In this document: positions 57,601 through 64,000 of the stretch, piece by piece
Numbering within the stretch: position 1 is the stretch's first letter
How the letters are laid out: each line of letters starts with the position of its first letter
Assembly (NCBI RefSeq): GCF_964204645.1
Contig: NC_134026.1
Coordinates: 31,000,650-31,064,649 of the forward strand
Direction of reading: 5' to 3'
Length of the DNA: 64,000 nucleotides
Origin: Tubulanus polymorphus
Taxonomy: Eukaryota > Nemertea > Palaeonemertea > Tubulaniformes > Tubulanidae
Translations under genes and position numbers: made by a program
The notes under the pieces: generated by a model
The model's input: the letters and a program-made list of their open reading frames with translations, nothing else
What the model was told of the DNA's origin: nothing
The model's database searches: none

Positions 57601-60600
57601 TTACAGCCAAGTCATCATTAACAGTCGGATTAGTGTGGTCCAATATCACTGGTACTATTTCTGGTAAACCAAAATATTGCGCAAACGTCCGCGCAAAATC
57701 GTCGCAGGATGGATAAGCATCTTTAGGAATTTGATCTCTTTGTCGGTGACACTGTAGAAAAAAACAAAATCACAACATGAAGCATCGTAACCTAATCTTT
57801 AACAAGGTATAAACTAACAGAGAATGAATAAAACAAACAGTCACCAGTCAGAAAAAATCGATAGATATTTATCAAATATTTTTTTCATCTGAAAATAATA
57901 CGAAGCAAAATGAATTGACGCAACGCGCGCCAAGTTGTTCTCCTGGACCACCGTGAAGTATTGAGATATTTATCTGGCACGGGGATCATCATTAAGGTCA
58001 TTCCGTCTAAATTTATGTCCACCGCTGTCTACTTAATTGGTAATTAAGGCTTTTATTTTAATTAAAACTAGACAGCAAGCACGCGACTGAGATTACATTG
58101 TTCTCTTATGTAATGAGTCAGAGGCAGTTTTCTTCACTCGGTCAGGTTTTTACGGTGCACTCCGTCAGTAACTGCCCCTTATTGCACTGAGCGCAACCTT
58201 TATACGACGAACAACTCGAGTGTGTGTATGCTGGAATGGGTCCAGTTACACCCTCGATCGAAACATCCAACTATAGTACGATTTATTCCGATTGCCGATT
58301 TCAAAATCAAACCCCAGCTTCGTTGTAAGGTACACAAACACCGAACAAGCATACGATAACATAACAAGGATCAGGGCCCAGTTTCACAAAAAAGTTTAAG
58401 CCTAAAACGGTTAAGTTTGAATTGTTGTCCTCATTGAAAATACGAAGTAACCAATGGCAATTACAGCAAAAATTTTAGTTAAACTTTTTTTTGTGAAACT
58501 GGGCTCAGAACCAGACTCTTCTAAGAAAGCGAGCGTACCTTACTAATTCTATTTAGATATGTATAACTTGTTACAAATTCTTTTGAAAATCATCTATTTA
58601 AAAGTGCCGTGTCAAAAAGGCGAACTTCTTATCGTAAAGAAGGCCAATTTTAGTTATTACTCCCATTTAATGGAAATATCCCTGGATTAAACCATCCTTT
58701 GGAGGACGCGAGGTTTGCGACCTCGAACTGGAGAACGTGGAGGTGGAGTGGATCCGGGTCTAAGTTTAACGTTACACCTCGGTCGGCAATAACGCGCCCT
58801 TGTAAACCGATATACTTCTTGAATGAAAACAAAAAAAACCACCCGATTTAGGCACACCTTTCCACGTGTTCGTCATCACGCACTGCACGCACGCACACAC
58901 ACACGCACGCACGCACGCACGTAGCTCTATCTTGAATGAACAATTTGATAAAAAATTTCAAATAGTAGAAATTGAAATGGTGTGTCTGAAAAAATTGGAA
59001 AAGTTTTAGGTTGATGAAGTTCTTGTAAATTTTCTAGGAAAGAATGGAAGTATGTTCTACCCTCGATTATCCACCCTAATTATCCACCCTCAATTATCCA
59101 CCCTCAGTTTTCCACCCAAAGTTTGAATCCCTTTTACAAAAATTTTGGTTCATCGTCAATTAAGAAATTGAAGACAAGAATTGACAATGACTGTAATACG
59201 AAGTGTGGGCTTCTGGCTTTTAAGGTTAAAAGTTGACCAGGATCTTGTTTCACAGTTGTGAGTTAGAGTTAACTCTGAGTTAAGATTGGTCCGTTTTCAA
59301 CGAGTTAACTCTGAGTCAAATGCGGAATTGGGACCTTGAGATAACTCAGGTTAAAATCAGAACTTTTTTCAGAGTCAAGTCTTAACGCACACACACACTG
59401 TGGATAGCGGGTCCGGTGTTTTCTTAATTTACAATATTGTTCATCTTCTATCAATAAAGTAAATGCGAATTAATGCGGGTGAAGCGGTCACCAGTCACAG
59501 CTCGAGGACGGGGGTTCGGGAATACTGATGTAATCAATCCGATGGTGTAATACTCTGCAATCATCGCTGATGAATATTGATCATTTGGACAAAACTCGAG
59601 AACGGCGGCAGCGGCTGCAAGTCAGTGTTTCCACGAACGATTAGGTAATATCCCTGTTTTAGGTAAAACCTCTCACTCACTCTCAGTATCAGTGCGTGAG
59701 ATAATGTTCTGAAAAAGACGTAACACCGAGAGACGTGTGAGTTGTTGTTCCAGGGTTGTTTCGGGATCCGATGAGGAATATGACTCACCGATTCCGAAGT
59801 TTTCGGTTGACAAATGACATTGACCGCAATTTAGAAGCTCATCGATATGTATACATATACTTGTATCATTAATTGAAGTATGTTTACATTGCTGATAGTA
59901 GATATGTTCACTACCACCGGCTGATATAAATAAATAATACATCCGCGTGAAGCTAATGTTTACGCTGATTGTGTTTATAATAAGTCATTTAATATAGGTG
60001 ATTCATGACACGAACAAACAGCAGATATCTTCGTTTTTAGACTGAGTCACTCTCACTCTCGGACTGGACGGACACGGTCGGTAACTCGCAGGGCCGCCAG
60101 CCGGGCTGTCGCAGCTCGGTGGGTGATGATGCTAAATTTAGAACAATAGGTTTTTCATACCGGTGATTCATTAAAGAAAAAACTATCTTGACTTAATTTG
60201 TGTGTCACCGTCAGATGATAAATTGGTCACGATACAGAGATTTTGTTTATCACTTCGGTGAGAAAGACTTTTTAGAACTGGGGCCAGGTGCACAGTAAGG
60301 TCTTAAAACGTTCTATCGAGTCGACTCATTTTGGTTCTATAACCAATCCTACAACTTAAGACCAGTCTAAGCTCATTTTGGTTCTATAACCAATCTGACA
60401 ACTTAAGACCACTCTAAGCTCATTATTTGTTCTAAATTTAACACTAAGTCTAAGCTCATTTCGGTTCTCAATTGCCAATCTAACACCACTTTTGGATTCA
60501 AGTCTTGCCGTGGAACTGTCCCCAGGAACGATTACGAGTCTGTTTCGCTAACTAACGTACGTTCTAGAGTCTGTTTCGCAAACTAACTTGTTTTTATGTA

Positions 60601-62274
60601 AGGTTGGTATATATGCATTTATACTTTAACTCGTAATACAATGACACTTGCAATGCCTGCTTTTAGATATATATAATACTGAGTAGGCAATTGTGACACA
60701 ATTATCAAGAGTTTATTTCAGTTTTGCTATAAACATTATTGTGTCGTTTAGGTTACATATATACATAAACATTTGAATGTTTGATGGGCATTGCCGGGAC
60801 ATTCTTGCGTGAATACCTCTGTTTGTACGATTTGACCTTTCGCTGATTGAGAAATTTTACTTTTGTTGGAAATATCAATAAAACTATTTTGCTCAATAGA
60901 CAGAACACGATTGAAACGCGTGCCAAAAATAAATGATTGCCATATCTTTCTTTGTCAGTGATTACGCAAGTTTCGAAAGTCAGTCTAAAAATATTGGTAA
61001 AATGTAATTCAAGATATTTCGCACGTAAAAAGGAAATCCGTCTAGCAGTTCAATAGTTAGATACACATTCCTACGCGCCATACCTACATGTAATTAGTCT
61101 ATACTAGAATATATAGATCACAAAAAATCATCCAAATAAGTCGGGCAAAACTCACTACAGAAAAAACAAACCAACTCAATTAGTTACGTGTCTGCATGTA
61201 CGTGGTAGCATACACGATAAAGCATCTCATCATCCCCCACCGACTGCGGAAATGGTCCGATTAGACCATTTGAGTGCAATAACCCCATGAGCTGAGTACC
61301 GCCTCAATGTTCAACAGAAATATATATATATATAGGTATTTTGTTGATGTTTTTCCAGGCACTTACATAAAACATAACTCTGTCAATGGGGGCGGTACGG
61401 TGAACGTGCTGTTATATACTTACATAGTAAATATACGTATCGTTGGATCTGTACTGTAAATCAAGAACTGCTTGTGAGATCAATTTGATTTGCTTCTCTA
61501 ACATAATACTATCCATGAGATCTATACTCCGCCGAGTGCGTAAAACTGAAACCAGTATCTTAGGAGTCGCAAAGCGTTCCCTGTGTCGTAGAAAGCGTCC
61601 TGAGAGTTTACGAAATTGTTGATGTAATCCTGAAAACGTGAAATGCTTTTGCTGCTGATACGCAATGGCTGCTTCTGACGGTGCTGATGATGGTGGTGTT
61701 TGTGAATTGCGGGAGCTATTGGGAATCGATGCTATATCATGAGTTGAGGTCCGACTGAACGGTACTGCTATCGTACTATTTACTATCAGTAGCGTGGAAA
61801 CTAGCACGGCATAAATACCTAGAATATTAAAACAAAACATTAAACAATCTATTTATACCAGGCATTTTTATAATGATTCATAACTTGAAATGAAATTGGC
61901 ATTTTTTTTCAAATATTGCGGTTGATTAATTTGAGTTTTTTTTAAATTTGTATTTCGAAATAAATGCAATGTTTTAAATAGGTGACGCAATGCAGTTGAT
62001 GTGAATATGGAGAAATATTTCACGAAATAACTTTAAAAAAATGTTATTGACGGAAAGAATAACAATAGACGCACTGCTTGCGGAACAGACTGTAAAAACA
62101 AAAACTATTTTCTAAACAGCATTAACATTTAATGAGGCGGATATTTCCGCGAGCTCCAGTCGAGAATAAGAAAAAAATGCACGTAAAAGTATCTTAAAAA
62201 AACAAATATTAATTAGAAAACTTACCGTGGTAACTTCTGGACATATTTGCTGGAATAAATTCGTATAATTCCAT
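54609..62274 (-). CDS. Secreted helical protein, candidate class I (IL-6/CNTF-like) cytokine
   Basis: Five coding exons: 62226-62274 (or from ATG 62244), 61424-61818, 57605-57751, 56085-56312, 54609-54773. Intron phases are 1, 0, 0, 0. From the second Met (preferred: MSRSYHGIYAVLVSTLLIVN, cut after A24) it has 317 residues. A Ser/Pro-rich then basic stretch ends in RTRR (103), a likely furin site. Predicted helices: A, SIDLMDSIMLEKQIKLISQA (from 104, exon 2); B, ALNSGLRVMTQYKHIINRVY (about 189-221, exon 4); C, FLCELEKVSQRIEAFLANLK (about 242-263, exon 4); D, TESARMAYTFAAIHRLVDQ (about 288-306, exon 5). Exon 3 supplies a loop with two cysteines; exon 4 has four more. Vertebrate long-chain cytokine genes such as IL-6, EPO and G-CSF share the phase pattern and the helix-per-exon layout. 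I recognise no orthologue; the cytokine call is inference. Confidence 0.62.
55020..55137. mobile_element. Family B foldback fragment
   Basis: 'ccagttaaaactctgggtga' at the left and 'aactgtggaactgggtcc' at the right, in the last intron of the cytokine-like gene. Confidence 0.5.
57192..57348. mobile_element. Family B foldback element
   Basis: 'gcaccgatttccaaggttgt' ... 'gagttaaaattcaattcatt' ... 'ttaactccagaactgtgagg' and a second end 'caactgtggaactgaa'. It lies in an intron of the cytokine-like gene. Confidence 0.5.
58376..58508. mobile_element. Family C foldback element
   Basis: 'gggcccagtttcacaaaaaa' and 'ttttttttgtgaaactgggc' are near-perfect terminal inverted repeats, with 'gtttaa' on both sides. 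Length is 133 bp with no frame. Confidence 0.85.
58881..58922. repeat. (CA)n/(GCAC)n microsatellite
   Basis: 'cactgcacgcacgcacacac' followed by more GCAC copies, in the largest intron of the cytokine-like gene. Confidence 0.9.
59228..59415. mobile_element. Family B foldback element
   Basis: 'ggatcttgtttcacagttgt' + 'gagttagagttaactctgag' at the left, with GAGTTAACTC arms and a degraded right end 'cacactgtggatagcgggtcc'. Confidence 0.55.
60279..60524. mobile_element. Family A foldback element
   Basis: 'ggggccaggtgcacagtaag' at the left and 'caagtcttgccgtggaactg' at the right, with about three internal 'acttaagaccagtctaagct' units and 'tataaccaatctgacaac'. Confidence 0.75.
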
Positions 62275-64000
62275 ACTGATTGATAACAGTCCATATAAAA
62301 TAAAGATTTTACGTTGATATATGTAAGGAATGATGTAGTCAGTGTCTGAGAGAGAGAGATATGTTGTTACCCGTCCTGCGAGTTCTATCGCTAATATCAT
62401 ATTTGCCATTTATACTCTTACTATACCGGCTGAATCATTTCATTCACAAAACGACTCCCACGCACGTATCTGATTGGCTGACGCATATCTCTCTGCACGT
62501 GCGCTTTACTACGGGCGGAATAGATTGTGTATATCTTACCTTATACCATCATCGTACAATAACATGATTATTCCCGAATTGAAATATGTCACATTGGAAA
62601 TAGTTTTATATTCTCGCGAACCACGGCTTACAGAGGGGGTGATGATCTTCCACACATCCTTAATAGACAAGGTCATTGGGTCTAAAAACCGAGGAACTTC
62701 TATTAGCGCTGAATGAACGACTTTAAAGTTGTTATTTTTGGTATAGATGTAGATTCTCGCTGTAATTATCTGTTATTTCTCCTCAAAGTGTTTTTTTTCT
62801 TACGGTTGAGTTGAAACTTATTGGCAGAAAAGGCGTCAGAGTTAAAGAGCTCGGCGCGATCAGAGGCCACGGAGCAGTTCTCCGTGTGAGGTTTTTTTTA
62901 TAACCCGTCTACAGTGTGCCGGTATCGTGTCGAGTTTGTCTGGTTTCGCGCATATTTGACCGAATAAAAGCCTTGAGCTAGTGACCGGTATGTATGTCAC
63001 CTAGAAATATAAAAATTAGGAAAAAACCGTTCAACACTCAGACGTACGGGGTTCAATCAGCCGTCTGCGCACAAATTAGTATCTATAATTGATATAGTCA
63101 GTATATCAGATTGAGTCAAATTACTGGTAATTCAATTATTTGACTTTTTCCAGTTGCCCAGATATAAGAGTCGTATAAAGTTGTAACTTTGACTGCGAGG
63201 GTCCCGTAGAACTACAGTCAAAGTAGGCTGCCGTCCCCGTTAACTTCGATACTCACTTGCCAATATTTATCAGAGAAATGATTTGCACAATTTCCATCAA
63301 ATTTGATGAAAACTCCATTATTTGCAACGCTAAATTTGTTATAACGCATTATCATTCATTCACCCAAACGGTGGCATTGTAAAGGACTTTTACTTTTTTA
63401 CAAGATAGAAACACTGTAAATATATATACAACTTTAGTAAAAACTTGGTCAAATCAGGGAGTTGGGGGTGCACTCCCACCTCCCTGGTCAAATTAACGGC
63501 GTTATGAAAACCAAACAGGAGACAGAGAGAGTTCAATAATGTGTAGGTAGGAATTCACAGATAACCTTGCGATTAGGTCGGATAAAAGTACAATCACTAC
63601 AGGTCGATTGATTTGTGATTTTGTGAAGGTCAGATCGGGCGCATACTCGTGTTGGGCGTGGGTTGATGAATCACTGTGCATTATCTAATAATCCTATATA
63701 GATATAGTTACGTAATATACTCCTGTCCGAAGACATCGCATTTCATTTAGGGGGTATTGCTGCCTTTTGTTGGTCGCAGTTGTCCAAAGATTAGCGTAGA
63801 TTTGAATTATTGAGTAGGCGTTGGTCGACACCGGTAAACATCAAAGCGAATTGAACAACTGCGTTTTATTGTTCGAATCCTGTTTGCGATTTCCGCCCAT
63901 CCGCCCGCCGACCCGATCTCTCTTCCGAGATCCGACGACGTTTATTTGCTCGTTATTTAGAATAGTTTCGGAAGTTTGTGTTGCGGGTTTCGAAAAAAAA
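62275..64000. other. 5' flank of cytokine-like gene and right window edge
   Basis: No gene is supported. A TATA box for the cytokine-like gene is at 62408-62414. Near 63246-63325 a minus-strand stretch reads MEFSSNLMEIVQIISLINIG up to a GTGAGT donor and could be a small exon, but nothing confirms it. The last 100 bp are GC-richer and may be another promoter. Confidence 0.45.
62408..62414 (-). promoter_or_regulatory. TATA box of the cytokine-like gene
   Basis: TATAAAT on the minus strand, 134 bp upstream of the first ATG and 164 bp upstream of the preferred one. The spacing allows a leader of roughly 100-130 nt. Confidence 0.5.

Noticed and set aside
59673-59942. 89-codon minus-strand frame with four cysteines inside the large intron of the cytokine-like gene
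   Set aside because: Possible acceptor and donor sites exist, but the phases (ends in phase 1) do not fit the phase-0 ends of the neighbouring exons, and including it creates a stop.

Overview
This is nuclear DNA from an invertebrate animal. The genes are conserved metazoan genes split into many short exons with GT-AG introns. The base composition looks AT-rich, and introns and intergenic spaces are full of small palindromic mobile elements and minisatellites. Divergence from the vertebrate proteins I know, and the kinds of repeat present, suggest a marine spiralian (mollusc, annelid, nemertean or similar), but I cannot name a lineage. No bacterial, viral or CRISPR content was seen.

Layout, left to right. 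1-2.8 kb: degenerate repeats and no gene I can support. 2.8-7.0 kb (+): SNRNP27 (tri-snRNP splicing factor), then MRM3 (mitochondrial 16S rRNA methyltransferase), 247 bp apart. 8.0-10.9 kb (-): a GPI-anchored carboxypeptidase M. 12.6-13.6 kb (-): MRPL57. 14.6-21.5 kb (-): BDP1, the TFIIIB subunit, with a 2 kb minisatellite filling one intron. Divergent from it at 22.1-24.0 kb (+) is TMEM17 (ciliary transition zone). 24.8-27.4 kb (-): INO80B, divergent from a TLCD1/2-like lipid-domain protein (27.7-30.4 kb, +). 32.0-33.7 kb (+): two tandem intronless genes for secreted frizzled-domain proteins with C-terminal coiled coils. 35.6-41.3 kb (-): an SLC2A12/GLUT12-like sugar transporter. 42.6-43.0 kb (-): DNAJC24/DPH4, possibly nested in an upstream intron of the transporter gene. 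46.0-49.5 kb (+): TCF19 (FHA plus PHD). 54.6-62.3 kb (-): a five-exon gene for an unrecognised secreted protein whose intron phases (1,0,0,0) and helix-per-exon layout match vertebrate long-chain helical cytokine genes.

Most genes are unrelated housekeeping loci. Reading frames were rebuilt exon by exon by eye. For every multi-exon gene the intron phases close and the protein length is near the known family length. The two places that look new are the frizzled-coiled-coil pair and the cytokine-like gene. The repeat landscape also holds several foldback/MITE families, one of which appears to have seeded minisatellites, and a large inverted repeat around a hammerhead-like hairpin.
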